Source: Nyssa sinensis
Lineage: Eukaryota > Streptophyta > Magnoliopsida > Cornales > Nyssaceae
DNA: 64,000 bases
Direction: 5' to 3'
Assembly: GCA_008638375.1 (NCBI GenBank)
Contig: CM018041.1
Span: 8,506,627 to 8,570,626, forward strand
The translations under genes were made by a program, and so were the position numbers. Below the pieces are notes generated by a model. That model worked only from the letters and a program-made list of their open reading frames with translations. It had not been told where the DNA came from and made no database searches. Below, piece by piece: positions 1-11,340 of this stretch (its first letter is position 1; each line of letters opens with the position of its first letter).

Positions 1-340
1 GGGTCACCGGGTAGGCTCCGATGATAGTCGTTCCGATAATAAAGTTAGTTAAAAAAACTGTAATTAAAAGGAATTGATTGACTGTAATTGAAAAGTGCAC
101 CTTAGAGTCTTATTTATAGATTGTGAATTTTTTTTGAAGTTGATTAGGATTTGGAATCACAAGAATAGGGATTTGACGATATCCGAAAATAACAATTATT
201 ATGTTGAACTATGTTTTCTCACTCTAAGGTCGATAGAACATGTAAGGTAGTGATCAACTTATGACCCTCCATGTGTGTATCCAATGTTTCCTATTCTAAA
301 GGAGGGTCAGAGATCTTATGACGTTTCGAAGAAAGAAACT
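1..340 (-). repeat. Diverged LTR relic related to the adjacent Tat element
   Basis: The first bases resemble part of the LTR that begins at 405. The stretch around 1-60 matches about 478-530 (shared words such as ggctccg, gctccgat, agtaagt-like). The stretch around 135-215 matches about 615-690 (ttgattaggat, gggatttga). Divergence is far higher than between the two LTRs of the intact element, so this is an older, related copy cut by the window edge. Similarity fades after about 240, so the right boundary is a guess. Confidence 0.55.
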
Positions 341-404
341 CATAATTTTGTGTGTCTATTTATTCTGGATAAGAAAACTTTTCTTAATTATATACATAAG
401 TAAT

Positions 405-993
405 TGATGCTGCACTTTTTGACTCGCAATAAGTGTGGGCTCCGTGACCTGTAGAACACTCAGAAAGACGATCAGAGGTCCACCGGATTGGCTCCGGCGG
501 TAGGCGCTCCGATGCTTAAGTAAGTAAAAGGAATTGAAAGACTGTATTGAAAGCCAAAGAATGAGCATGAAAATAAAGCGTACCTTTAGGGTTTAATTTA
601 TAGACCGTGGCCTTCCTAAGTTGATTAGGATTCGGAGCCATGATTGTAGGGATTTGATCATCGGAGATTGCAATTACCTTGTTGAGCATCTCATAGAGAT
701 AACCATAAATGGTAGTTTCCTTGTTGAAGACTGCTTCCTTATTCCCTGCTCGGCATCTGCTAAGGCGGTGACGAGGTCTGGAATGTTGGTCTGGACCCTG
801 TGATCAGTTCTAAGACCCTTGTCCGGATATATGTGCTCTGAAGGCATATGTTCGGTTACTTCTGACCTTTTGTGATGATTTGGATGCTTGAGCTTTTAGT
901 CATTGGCTGAGTGAGAACCGTGTTGGCCGAGCATGAGTTGGATTATGGTCATACGTGTCACGTGCTGATTGGCCTGCTCTTTATGGTATATCA
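405..993 (-). repeat. 3' LTR of the Tat-like element
   Basis: 589 bp, starting TGATGCTGCAC and ending GGTATATCA on the plus strand, so it has the canonical TG/CA ends. It carries a 52-bp segment (about 751-802) that the other LTR lacks. That segment lies between two CCCTG words. The LTR is followed at 1000-1008 by the polypurine tract in its C-rich complement, which fixes the element's orientation as minus. Confidence 0.92.
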
Positions 994-995
994 GT

Positions 996-1010
996 TACTC
1001 CCCCCCCCAA
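996..1010 (-). other. Polypurine tract
   Basis: On the minus strand this reads TTGGGGGGGGGAG, just upstream of the 3' LTR. This is where plus-strand DNA synthesis would be primed. Confidence 0.75.
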
Positions 1011-1419
1011 GTCCTAGTTTGATGCTAGCAAGCAACTAGGGCTAAGCCTTTTTCAGAGAGTCATGTGTCCTGCCTGTTCGTCTTCCAAGGCAACTGTTGG
1101 GGCGCCATTTATTACGCAGTCGGAGATTAGGTCTTTTCAAGGTCATTATTTGTACTGGCTGATAGTCGGGTTTCTCGAAATCATCATTGTTCTGAACCGT
1201 CATGGCGTTTGGTCTTGGTGGGTCCCTTCTGATACTGTGCTTATAAATACGGGGTGAGATTTTGAAATGATCTTTTCCCTATCATTTTCACTGTGCTAGA
1301 AGATTTTATCCGCCATTGTTAGTTTGTGCGACCTTGAAGAACACTGATTTCCTGAGTTTAGAACAGGTTCGACTGATTTTTTCTCTTCTTTTGCTTCTTT
1401 CTTCTTAAGTCCGGGAATA
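1011..1419. other. Spacer between polypurine tract and antisense ORF
   Basis: About 410 bp inside the element. On the plus strand it contains a possible TATA motif (cttataaatac, about 1239-1249) roughly 170 bp before the ATG at 1420. That would suit a promoter driving the plus-strand ORF. A 64-codon open frame at 1063-1257 has no recognisable features. Confidence 0.35.
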
Positions 1420-3329
1420 ATGTCTGCTCCTTTTGAATCTCCAAATGTAAGTGAGGGATTAGGAATTTCTTCTGAGATGGCTGTACCGTTTCCTGTGGAA
1501 GATGTAGGTGACCTTGCTCCCGAGGATATTGGGGAGAGGCCTGTTGAACCTCCCCGTAGTCCTGGGGTTAGGATAGTTGATACCTTTGAAGAGCCCCGAG
1601 ACAGGGCTGGGGAGACCTCTAGTAGGTCTTCCCATAGAGAAGAGGGTGAGAGTGCTGTTACTCAGAGCCTTCTGGACGAATGGAGGGTAAAATACCATTT
1701 TCCCCCAAATGTGACCTGCAGAGTTTCAGGCCCCATGGATCGTCCCCAAAATATTGAAGTCGGGGAGATTTGTGTTTATCTTGCCTGGTTCGAAATGGGT
1801 TTGAGACTCCCATTGCCGGATTTAGTCAGGCAATTCTTTTGTTGGTACAAGCTCTGTCCTGCCGACCTGAATCTCAATAGCTTGCGGCAGCTTCTACGGT
1901 TCATAGTATTGGGACACCAAAACAAGGTGGATGTGTCCCTGGACTTGATCCGTAGCAATATGGATCTGAAGTTTAAGCAGGCAGAAGGCCTTTTCTATAT
2001 GTCCTTCGAGAAGGGGTTCCGACCCCTGTCCTCTGTTCCCACTTCTAATAAAACGTGGAAGAAGTGGTACTTCTTCGTCGGAGGAGGATGGGAGCATGAA
2101 GACTTTCAGGACGGAGAGGCCTCGCCATTCCCTCGTGCTACGGGTTATAAGGGTGAGGCTTATTCCTTTAGGTTTGCTTTAGCTTTGTTATGCCTTCCGA
2201 ACTGATAAACTGATATATCATTCCTTACTTATGTGCAGTCAAGAGTGCTTGAAAGAGGCCCGAGTTTACCGACATACTACGAGATCAGTATCGAGTGCTG
2301 CTTTCGACTCTTGACCGGGCTCACTCTGTTATTATAACCCCGTAGAACTTGATGGCTGCTCGTTCTGCAGAGCTCAAGAAGAGGCTGACGTCGAAGTGGG
2401 CAGCTGCGGAGGCTCAAGTGGTGAGGGAGGCTTCCTCCCGAGCTGAGCCTGATGCCCCCCTTGAAGTAAAAATGAGGAGGTTGATTTCTGGCTCTCCCGA
2501 ACCAGCCCCTGCCGAGGCTGAGAAGGAGGTCGAACCTGCCGTTCCTATTTCGGCTGCTCCTCTTGCCCCTTCCGGTCCGAGCAGAAGGACTAGGAAGGAG
2601 AAAGTACCTGCCGTACCGTCCGAGCCGTTTGATGAGCCAGGACTATCAAATTGCCAAAAAGGCATTTGACTAAATATGGGCTCGGGGCCCTCACCGATAC
2701 AGAGGGGACGACCCCTCAAAGCTGATGACTGAGATGATGAATCTCCAGATGAGGGTAACTTCTGAAGCTGTTCTTGTCTTTATTGTTTGTTCATTTTGTT
2801 CAATCTAACTTATCTGTCCTGCCTTGTGTAGAGCATGCATAGTTTGGCTGCTCTAATGGTGACTCCCATGGGCCTCGAGGAGGCTGAAAAAATGAAGGTC
2901 GAAATGGACGAGATGAGGCTGGAGCTCGGAATAGCCCGATCCAAGGTTCAGACTGCTGAAGAGGGACTGAAGGAAGCTAGCACCAACCTTGCCGTGGCAG
3001 AGTCTGAGAGGGAAATATATGCTCGGAAAGTTGAGGGGCTTCAGGCAGAGTTGGTTGAGCTCCGAAATTCCTTTGATCAGAAGGTTCAGGAGGCAGTTGA
3101 TCATGCCAAGATTGAGACTGAGACAGAATTAAAAGAGGAAGTCGAACAGATGGGTGATGACCTGATCCGGTTTGGTTTTGAAAACTTCCGAACTAGATTT
3201 CAGGCTCAGTTCCCAGGTTTTGACGTGTCGTCAATCATTCCTCCTGAACCTGCCTCGTCTGGTCCTGACCCGTACAAGACGGCTGGGGCTACTGCCCTTA
3301 ATTTGGAAGAGGATCCAAGGCCCTTCTGA
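1420..3329 (+). pseudogene. Extra antisense ORF of the Tat element, putative 'gypsy-type transposase' family, broken
   Basis: This lies inside the retrotransposon but runs opposite to gag-pol. The first exon is an open 261-codon frame from ATG 1420. It has an acidic, proline-rich N-terminus (about residues 1-80) and then a conserved-looking domain (about 85-230) with aromatic-rich stretches such as WKKWYFFVGGGWEHE. It resembles the plant 'putative gypsy-type transposase' family often annotated in Tat elements; its function is unknown. The middle part (about 2239-2754) is damaged by stops and a one-base frameshift near 2640. The C-terminal exon (2832-3329) encodes a Glu/Lys-rich, probably coiled-coil region ending in a short acidic tail. 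An apparent intron lies at 2755-2831 and another may lie at about 2153-2238. Without the lesions it would be one protein of roughly 550-600 residues. Tat elements are known to carry extra ORFs of this kind; the name implies no proven transposase activity. Confidence 0.72.
2755..2831 (+). other. Probable intron in the antisense ORF
   Basis: The donor AGG|GTAACT and acceptor TTGTGTAG|AGC enclose 77 bp that is T-rich near the acceptor. Removing it joins the reading frame upstream (about 2719-2754) to the coiled-coil exon at 2832 in phase. The intron is oriented with the plus-strand ORF, so it is not an intron of the element's genomic RNA. Confidence 0.6.
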
Positions 3330-5097
3330 TAAGGCTTGAGGCTTTATAGGCTTTTTGATTTTTTTTTTTCTTTCTTGATGTAATGAATGTATACTTCTGA
3401 TCAGTAAAATTGACTTTCCTTCAGATTCTTCTTGTGTTCTTTCCTCTTGTGCAATTTTGTCGTAAGTGTAGCTTGTTCTGAGCCTCTTGCATGTTAGATC
3501 AACCGTCCAGTAGTCAATAGTTGCTCTCTGAGCTTCGATACTTGTTATTGAATAATGAGTGTAGATTAACTTCAACTGTCTCATCATAATAAGATAAGAA
3601 AACAAACATAATCAGATAGACAAAGCCCAATAGAGTGGGAGTAAACTTTTGTAGAGCTCTGAAATAGACTGCTCTGAATCAAGAGCTTATGAAGATAACT
3701 AGTCAGCTTATGCTTGACATTCTGATGCTCGGCATGCTGTTTTTTGAGCACTCAGGATCAGGTATATCCGAGCTGTTTGGCCTTTGTCATATGGCTGGCC
3801 TGTCATAAAATAGTTAAGACTGGAAGGTCTGAATCTCGGATAGGGGGCCTGTACATCCAGATTTTGTCCCTTTCTCTTTATCTATTCAGAAGCTTCAGTG
3901 CTGGACTGTGGTTTCCGTTCCAAGAGTTCTGTACCCTGTCCCTTGGTATATCGAAGAGGCACATTTAATGCACCGTTTATTTATTCGATTGTAGTTTGAG
4001 ATTTCGAGGACAATCTTTTTTTCACCGTTGCGACGGTTCAGTTAGATGGACTTTTGGACTTCAAGGGTCTATATATATGGAAACTGAGGGCATACGTTTG
4101 CGCTCAACCCTTTTGTTCCCAAATTGTTCCCTCGTAGGAGAGATTTTAGATGCTGCCAGAATTTTGTCACTCGCTTGGAGATGATGGATGATTTTCTGTG
4201 CTGAGTTAAGAATGATTAAACTGTGGCCGAGAGTTAACCTTCCCCCTTTTTCAGTCTTCAAGGAAGGATTAAAGGAGGCACAAGTCTTCTTGTCCCCTTT
4301 GGCATCCGGTCGAGATTCCTCCAATTGGTGGTGGTCCCTCCTTGATTCAACCGAGGCTTGGAGCGTTGGTGATGAAGACGCAAGTGGGGTGCCTCCTCTT
4401 CCTCATGTCTTGGCAGATACCCTTACTCAATTTGGCTGGGGTGAAACAGCTGGTGTGAAGAAGATGAGTAGGAGGTCCCCTTGAGGCCCAGAGCCCTCAT
4501 CATCCGTTGGTCGTGAGATCAATGATAGTGATGATGAAATGGCCTGGGTGCTCCTTGATGCAGATTGGGGTTCAGGGTTCCTTCATTTCAAATGGAGCCG
4601 GCGACGGTGATAATGGAAGTGTCGGATCCTGTGCCCTTTTATCATCCGAGGAAGAAAGCCATGATGTTGCAAATTGTAGCTTCTATAGTAGCTTCTGTAG
4701 TAGCCTATGTAATGATGTCTTTATTGTAGCCTCTGTTTTATTTCCAGTCTTTGTTGTACTGATGTAAATCTTCTAAATCATCATTAAAATTGAGTTCCTT
4801 TTTCTCAGATCTGATGTTCTTTGTATTCGAATGTGCTCTTCTGTAGTTAAAACACTTTCTCGTGCACTTTTGATATATGAATGTTCTAAGAATAGATCAA
4901 AGAAACTTAGAAGAATGCTTGAATCAAAGTACTTCACTCCTGATCGGTACCATAGTACTTGTTGCTTGTCAGATAAGCCAAATAATATCAGATCTGAGGT
5001 GTTCCGATCTAGGAAACTTTAGTTTGTAGATGTTCGAAACTTCTGTCTTTGGATGGACTGGATCATAGAATCTGTGTATTAAAGATAGACCAGGTTG
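3330..5097. other. Internal non-coding part of the element
   Basis: Between the end of the antisense ORF and the tandem array. It begins with a T-rich stretch at about 3358-3371. Short open frames occur (for example 4188-4484, plus strand) but show no domain, low-complexity pattern or intron signal I recognise. It is probably element-specific untranslated sequence. Confidence 0.5.
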
Positions 5098-5099
5098 AA

Positions 5100-5552
5100 G
5101 AGACCTGTGCATTATAAACGGACCAAGTCCTGAGACTTGTACATTATGGACCAAGCTCTAGAGGCCTGTGCATTATAAATGGACCAAGTCCTGAGACTTG
5201 TACATTATGGACCAGGCTCTGGAGGCCTGTGCATTATAAATGGACCAAGTACGAAGACTTGTACATTATGGACCAGGCTCTGGAGGCCTGTGCATTTATA
5301 GATGGACCAAGTACTAAGACTTGTACATTATGGACCAGGCTCTAGAGGCCTGTGCATTATTGATGGACCAAGTACGAAGACTTGTACATTATGGACCAGG
5401 CTCTGGAGGCCTGTGCATTACTGATGGACCAAGTGCTGAGACTTGTACATTATGGACCAGGCTCTGGAGGCTTGTGCATTTATAGATGGACCGAGTGCAA
5501 AAACTCGTACATTATGGACCAGGCTCTAGAGGCCTGTGCATTTATAGATGAA
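5100..5552. repeat. 61-bp tandem array inside the Tat element
   Basis: About 7.5 copies with period 61-62. The word gcctgtgcatt or its variants starts near 5103, 5164, 5225, 5286, 5348, 5409, 5470 and 5532. Each unit consists of two related halves, one built on gacttgtacattatggacc and one on gcctgtgcattataaatgg. The array probably began as a roughly 30-bp repeat. It lies just beyond the integrase end, where Tat elements often carry tandem repeats. Confidence 0.93.
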
Positions 5553-5579
5553 TATTCTATGGAAGTAAAAGAAACATCT

Positions 5580-6926
5580 CTACTGATAATACTTCCGTAA
5601 GTGTTCCACGTTCCATGGCCTAGGAACAGGCTTCCCGATCATGTCTTCTAGCCAGTAGGTGGTAGGCCGAACAACCTTTGTTACTTTGTAGGGGCCTTCC
5701 CAGTTTGGTGATAACTTTCCCATAGTGGGATCCTTGGTGTTTTGAAAGATTCTTCTTAAGTCATAGTCTCCGACTTGAAAGCTGACTGTCTTGAGTCCTA
5801 CCTTGGATTTGTTGACCATTCTCTGTTGATAGGCTTCCATCTTGATGCTGGCTTGATCCCTTCTCTCTTCGAGCAAATCCAAGTTTTCCATCAGCTGTTG
5901 ATCATTGGATTCTTGCTCAAAGGCTTCTGTTCTCAGGGTTGGCATACCGATCTCAACCGGAATTACTGCTTCTGTTCCATAGGCTAGTGAGAAGGGAGTT
6001 TCAGAGGTGGGAGTTCTTCTGGCTGTTCTGTAGGCCCAAAAGACTCCAGGGAGTTCTTCTGCCCACTTTCCTTTGGCCTGTTCTAACTTTTTCTTTAACC
6101 CATCAAGGATTGTTCGGTTGGTGACCTATGCTTGCCCATTTGCTTGTGGATGGCCCAGAGAAGCGAGGTGCTGCCTAATGTTGAGATTTTCACAGAATGT
6201 CTTGAAGCCTTTACCAATGAATTGTGTCCCATTGTCGGAGATAATTACACGTGGTATGCCGAACCTGCATACAATGTTCTTCCAGGTGAAGCTCTCAACT
6301 TCCTTTTCTGTGATATGTGTTAAAGGCTCAGCTTCGGCCCATTTAGAGAAGTAATCAATGGCCACCAATAAATATTTCCTGTTCGAAGGTGCCTTTGGTA
6401 ATGGACCCACGATGTCCATCCCCCATTGAGCAAAAGGCCAAGGACTAGGAATCGGGATGAGCTCGTGATGAGGCTGATGTTGGTACGGGACAAATCTCTG
6501 GCATTTGTCGCACTTCGGAACATATTCCTTAGCCTGTTTCAACATGGCAGGCCAGTAATAGCCCTACGATAGAGCTCGGTGGGCTACAGTTCTGCCCCCA
6601 TTATGATTCCCGCAAATTCCCTCGTGTATTTCAGCCAAGACATATTGTGACTCGTCTGGAGCTAAGCATTTTAACAAAGGTTGAGAATACGACCTTCTGT
6701 AAAGCTTGTTGTTTAGGATCAGGTACCGAGCCGCTCTGATTCGGATTCTCTTGGCTTTGTTTTTGTCTTCTGGGAGGAGCCCGGATCTTAGATACTGGAG
6801 GATTGGAGTCATCCAGTTTTGGGGCTGTTCATCAATTTGAGCAATTTGGGCTTCCTCAATGCTGGATCCTAGCTGAAAGGAGATTTTAATTATGGAGCTT
6901 GCTTCAGACTTGAGGCGTGAGGCCAT
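5580..6926 (-). pseudogene. Retrotransposon integrase, broken
   Basis: This is the last pol domain and reads in one minus-strand frame. The HHCC zinc-binding region lies near 6630-6490, with His residues in the segment ending HNGG and a CDKC pair. The catalytic core follows, with the first Asp in WGMDIVGPLP and the second in ISDNGTQF. The C-terminal region contains the GPYKV motif and ends naturally at 5580. Two in-frame TAG stops break it: one at 6564-6566 between finger and core, and one at 6126-6128 where the family has its third catalytic residue (the Glu after HPQANGQ). The product would have inserted element cDNA into chromosomes; this copy cannot. Confidence 0.9.
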
Positions 6927-7800
6927 GTTAGCCAGAGCATCTGCTCTGCAATTCTGGCTTCTCTTAATTTTCTAGATAGTAAATATCTGGAAGGAATGCC
7001 TTAAGTGGTTCACCAGTTCGGAGTACCGGAGCATCCTATCATCTTTAATGGCGAATTCTCCCAAGACTTGGCCCACCACCAGTTGGGAGTCAGAGAAGAC
7101 ATCGAGGTTCTGAGCCTCGCATTCCAAGGCAAGCTTCATGCCTAAGATTAGGGCTTCATATTCGGCTTCATTATTAGAAGCTTTGAATCCCAAGCTGACT
7201 GCTTTTTCTACGTGAGCCCATCAGGGGACTGTAGTACCAGGCCTACCCCTGAACCTTGATCGGTTGACGATCCATCAATGTATAGCAGCTAGGTTCCCGA
7301 AGTTTCGGTGAGTTGTGCTTTGTTCTGAAGTGCCGGGGTGAACTCGGCAACGAAATCAGCTAAGGTCTGCCCTTTGATGGAGTTTCGGGGTACATACGAT
7401 ATGTCGAATTCCCCTAGCTCCACAGACCACTTCATCAATCTTCCCGATACCTTAGGTTTCCTCAGTATTGACTTCAGAGGATAGGCAGTTGGGATCTCGA
7501 TTGGATGGGCTTGGAAATAAGGTCGAAGCTTCCGAGCTGATATGACCAAGACATAGGCCAGCTTTTCTACTTCTGGATATCTCTTTTCCGTGTCAAGTAG
7601 TGCCCTACTGACGTAGAATATAGGCCTCTGCACTCCCCTGTCCCGTCTGATTAATGCGGAGCTGACCTGCGTTTTCAGAAACTGCGAGGTACAAGAGTAG
7701 CTTTTCTCCTTGTACTGGTTTTGACAGGAGCTCTGGAGAGGCTAGATACTCCTTTAGTTCTTGAAAGGATTTCTCGCATTCTTCCGTCCACTGCAAAGCT
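6927..7800 (-). pseudogene. Tandem RNase H domains, broken
   Basis: The first part (about 7800-7289) is the RNase H-like region that normally follows RT, with features such as PIFYVSRAL and KWSVELGEFDI. It is split by frameshifts near 7797 and 7640-7680. The second part (about 7290-6975) is a separate RNase H fold with LLYIDGSS, NNEAEYEALILGMKLA and FSDSQLVVGQV. These supply the Asp, Glu and Asp expected of the active site. A second RNase H of this style is a known acquisition of Tat elements. Further lesions are an in-frame stop near 7290, a frameshift near 7215, and TAG at 6972-6974 before the integrase. Confidence 0.82.
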
Positions 7801-8860
7801 TTGCTTGCCCTTCAGAGCTTTGAAGAAAGGTAGGCAGCGATCAGTTGATTTGGATATAAACCTGCTCAGTGCCACAATTCTGCCATTCAGTGCCTGAATT
7901 TCCTTTCTGGTTCTTGGTGACTTCAGTCCAATCAGAGCTTGGATCTGAGTGGGGTCTGCTTCGATACCCCTCTGAGAGACAATGTATCCCAAGAATTTTC
8001 CCTTCGTAACTCCGAAGGTACATTTCGAGGGGTTGAGCTTCATCCTGTGCTGTTAGAGGATATCGAAGGTCTGGGCTAAGTGCTGGAGGTGACTGCCTTT
8101 CTGCAGACTCTTTACCAGCATGTCGTCGATGTATACCTCCATGGTGCTGCCAAGCAGTGGGCTGAACATCTTGTTCACCAACTGCTGATAAGTGGCTCCA
8201 GCATTCTTCAAACCGAAAGGCATTACTCTGTAGCAGTAGAGCCCTCGTTCGGTTATGAAGGCTGTCTTCTCTTAATTTGGAGGGTACATCTGGATCTGGT
8301 TGTACCCAGAGTAGGCATCCATGAAGCTCATAAGCTCATGCTCCGCAGTGGCGTCAACCAGTTGGTCTATTCTTGGCAGTGGAAAGCTGTCCTTGGGGCA
8401 CGCCTTGTTGAGGTCTGTATAATCAATACAGACTCTCCACTTGCCGTTTTTCTTCTTGACAAGCACGGTGTTGGCTAGCCACTCGGGATAGAACACTTCT
8501 CGTATCATCCTGGCTTCCAGTAGCCTTTGGACTTCATTTATAATCCGATGCCGTTCAGGACCAATCGGCCTTCTCTTCTGTCTGACTGGCAGGTGATCTG
8601 GATCCACCATCAGCTTATGAGTTATAAGATTGGGATCTATTCCCTCCATGTCTTTGGTCTCCCAGGCAAAGATAGAGAGGTTGTCTCTCAAGAACCTGAC
8701 TATCTTTTCCTGCTCGGTGTGTGTTAGGTCTGGGCCGATGTATAAATAATGCCCCTCTGATTCTGAACTGACCAACATTTTGATGGGCTCGCCAATGGGT
8801 TTGGACTCGGCTGTCTCGCCCCCTTGGGCTCAGGGGTTCTTCAATGCTGGATGGGCAATC
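7801..8860 (-). pseudogene. Reverse transcriptase, broken
   Basis: The fingers and palm are recognisable: VCIDYTDLNKACPKDSFPLP near 8440-8380, FMDAYSGYNQIQM near 8315-8285, and the catalytic YIDD at 8122-8133, which is intact. The frame is interrupted by TAA at 8272-8274 and TAA at 8053-8055. A frame change separates it from the protease upstream. The protein would copy the element RNA into cDNA. Confidence 0.9.
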
Positions 8861-8921
8861 CTCTATCTCGGGAGAGTGAGTGAGAGCCAGATCTGCTACA
8901 GTCCCGAGTGTACTGTAATTG

Positions 8922-9527
8922 CTATTTAGGAGCCTTCTCCTTGAGAGCAATAGCGTGGCACTCCCAGGAGGTCGGCTGACACCCTTTGACTGAGTGAACG
9001 CTCTGGTTGTGAACGTACTTCAGACATTGATAGAGGATTGAAGTGACTGCCCCTATCTGGTGCAACCAGGGTCTCCCGATTATGACGTTGTAGGGAGATC
9101 TCATGTTTAGCACCATGTACTCCGAGATGGTGGTCTTTTGCCCTTCACCCTCTCCTACAGTGGTAGGAAGGTCGACTCTCCCTAACGGGGTGCCGAGATT
9201 GCCACCAAAGGCTGCCATCACCGCAGTAGTGGGCTTGACACTGTCATGGTCCATCCCCATCTGTTTAAGTGGCTCATAGAACAGTATGTTGACGGAGCTG
9301 CCAGTATCGACCAGGACTCTCCTGATCTCGCAGTTGGCAATTTTGAGCGTGATAACAAGGGCATCACTGTAAGGGCAGTGTACCCCTGCTAGATCTTGTT
9401 CAGTGAATTGGATCTCCGGTGCTGGCTTGAACCTCTTTTCTACGTTGGAGATCTGTAATACGTTCAGGGCAGCTCTGGCCTCCCGAGCATATCTCTTTCT
9501 TGCCCTGTTGGACATTCCTGTGGTAGG
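8922..9527 (-). pseudogene. Aspartic protease of the Tat-like element
   Basis: A 197-codon open stretch with the active-site motif VLVDTGSSVNILFY at about 9320-9280 and the later IIGRPWLHQIGA segment typical of retropepsins. It shares the frame of gag, from which it is separated by stops at 9582-9584 and 9564-9566. In the intact family this enzyme cuts the gag-pol polyprotein. The frame ends at TAG 8922-8924, before RT. Confidence 0.85.
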
Positions 9528-11288
9528 GGAGTCAGCATGGAGGACGTAGATGACGTGGTTGTTCTACCTCTGAGGCTCGTTTCATCCCTCCCTTTGCTCC
9601 TGCCTCTGTTCGGGCCTTTGGTCTGGCCGTTGTTGAGGCTTATCTTCTTGGGGGTTCTGTCTTCCGTCCTGCTTGACGAACTCCCGAAGACGCCCCTTCT
9701 TTATGAGCTGCTCTATCTCATATCGGAGGGTCCTGCATGTGTTAGTTGTATGTCCATGATCTTTATAGAAATTACAATACTTACTTTGATCCCGAAGATT
9801 GGGATCTCCTTTGATCGGCTCTGGCCACCTCAGGTTCTCTCGATCTCGGATCTTCCGGAGTACCTGGTTCGGTGTGGTGTTTAAGGGAGTGAAGTTAGTG
9901 AACTCCCTTGGTCCGGAATTGTACACAGCTCTGGGAGCTGTTCTCTTCTCTGGGCTCCTGGCCCTCTTTTTGTTGGAGTCTCTTCTGTGATCCTCCTTCT
10001 TGTGGTCCTCCCTCTTCGGATTGTCCCTCTGGGTCTGATCTTTGCCCTTCTAGGATGTGCGGTTGGCTTCTTCCAGGTTGATGTACTTTTTGGCCCAATC
10101 CATTAATGCCACCATATCGGTTGGAGGGCTCTTTGTCAAGGAGTCTCTGAATCCACATTGGGCAAGTCCAGCAGTTAGGGCTGCTGCAAGGAATATCGGG
10201 CTGCAATCAGTGATCTCCGTGAGTTCGGTATTGAAGCGCGCGATGTAGGCTCTGAGGGATTCCTCCCTAGTCTGCTTGACATTTAACAGGAACTCTGGGC
10301 CCCTTCTGAGCCTCCTGCTGGTCATAAACCTGTCCAAGAACTGTCTACCGAGCTCGTAGAAGCTGGTAATTGAGTTCGGAGGGAGGTTGTGGAACCACTT
10401 CAGAGTAGTTCCCTTCAAGCTGGTGATGAAAGTTCGGCACATGAAAGCATCAGAGGCCCCGTGAAGGGCCATCGTATGCTGGTAGTGCGAGAGATGATCT
10501 CCTGGATCTCCAGATCCATCATATAGGGTGAACTTGGGCACCATGAACTTTCTGGGCCTCTCTTCTGACATGATGGCGTGAGTGAACGGAGTGGCTAGTC
10601 TTCCGAGCAGCCTGGCCAATTCGTCTTGTTCTGGAGGGTTCTGAGGTCCTCTCAAGGCGATTGTTCAGTCCATAGACTCGGCAATTTCCTCTACCCTCCG
10701 TGGGTCTCTAAGTCTGACATCTTGCGAACCTTGCCTGATAGCCTCGGCTTCAGGGTAGTAGGGTTGAGTACACCCTTCGGACGGAGGAGGATTCCGAACC
10801 GGAGGGATTGGTGCTACATAGGGATGAGGCTCCTGTGGTGCCGGATGTGCTCCCAAGGCCCTTGGAGTTGGGGCCCAAGTAGTACTCCGGTAATGGACGT
10901 CAAGAACGAAGGCTAATGTTCCCCAGCCTGGTGCTGCTGACGGTTGGGATCTCTGCCAACGCGGGCAACGCCCGGGGGGTGCCCAGACTGGTTAGTTGGA
11001 GCCTAGCTCATGGAGTTCTTCATTCTCCGTGGCAATAGGAGGTTGCGTTCCCGCAGCGAAGTTGACCGGCGGGTTAGGAGAACCCGCTGCTTGGTTTTGT
11101 GTGAGTGTTGCCAGCGTTCTAGTGATGGCAAGTAACTGTTCTTGAACCAGTTCATTGTGTCGTTTGATCGATTCGATCTCTTATCGCATGGGGTTAACCG
11201 CTGGTCCCTTTGTACGAGGAGCAGGCAGCTGACGTTGAGAGTTTTGCGAATTCTGAGTATTCTGTCGCGGTCGGAGATTTGGTGCCAT
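9528..11288 (-). pseudogene. gag, broken by in-frame stops
   Basis: A single minus-strand frame runs from ATG 11288, which is 78 bp inside the LTR. It holds a Pro/Gln-rich N-terminal segment and the capsid-like gag domain near 10560-10080 (for example KFTLYDGSGDPGDHLSHY and LKWFHNLPPNSI). A charged linker and a zinc knuckle near 9790-9740 follow. The knuckle reads CNFYKDHGHTTNTC: one His of the usual CxFH pattern is Tyr here. In-frame stops lie at 11181-11183, 10992-10994, 10665-10667, 10050-10052, 9582-9584 and 9564-9566. No frameshift is needed across the whole gag-protease stretch. Confidence 0.88.
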
Positions 11289-11340
11289 GGTTTTCCGGTG
11301 AGGAAGTAGATGAGTTTATGAATAGAGCATTTGGAGATTA

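Noticed and set aside
5100..5552. Regular 61-bp repeats as a CRISPR array
   Set aside because: The whole unit repeats with no unique spacers, and it lies inside a plant retrotransposon.
5382..5600. Plus-strand frame with repeated peptide across the 61-bp array
   Set aside because: It is a by-product of the tandem repeat and is not conserved in phase across units.
8080..8478. Plus-strand 132-codon frame in the pol region
   Set aside because: It is the reverse-strand shadow of the reverse transcriptase.
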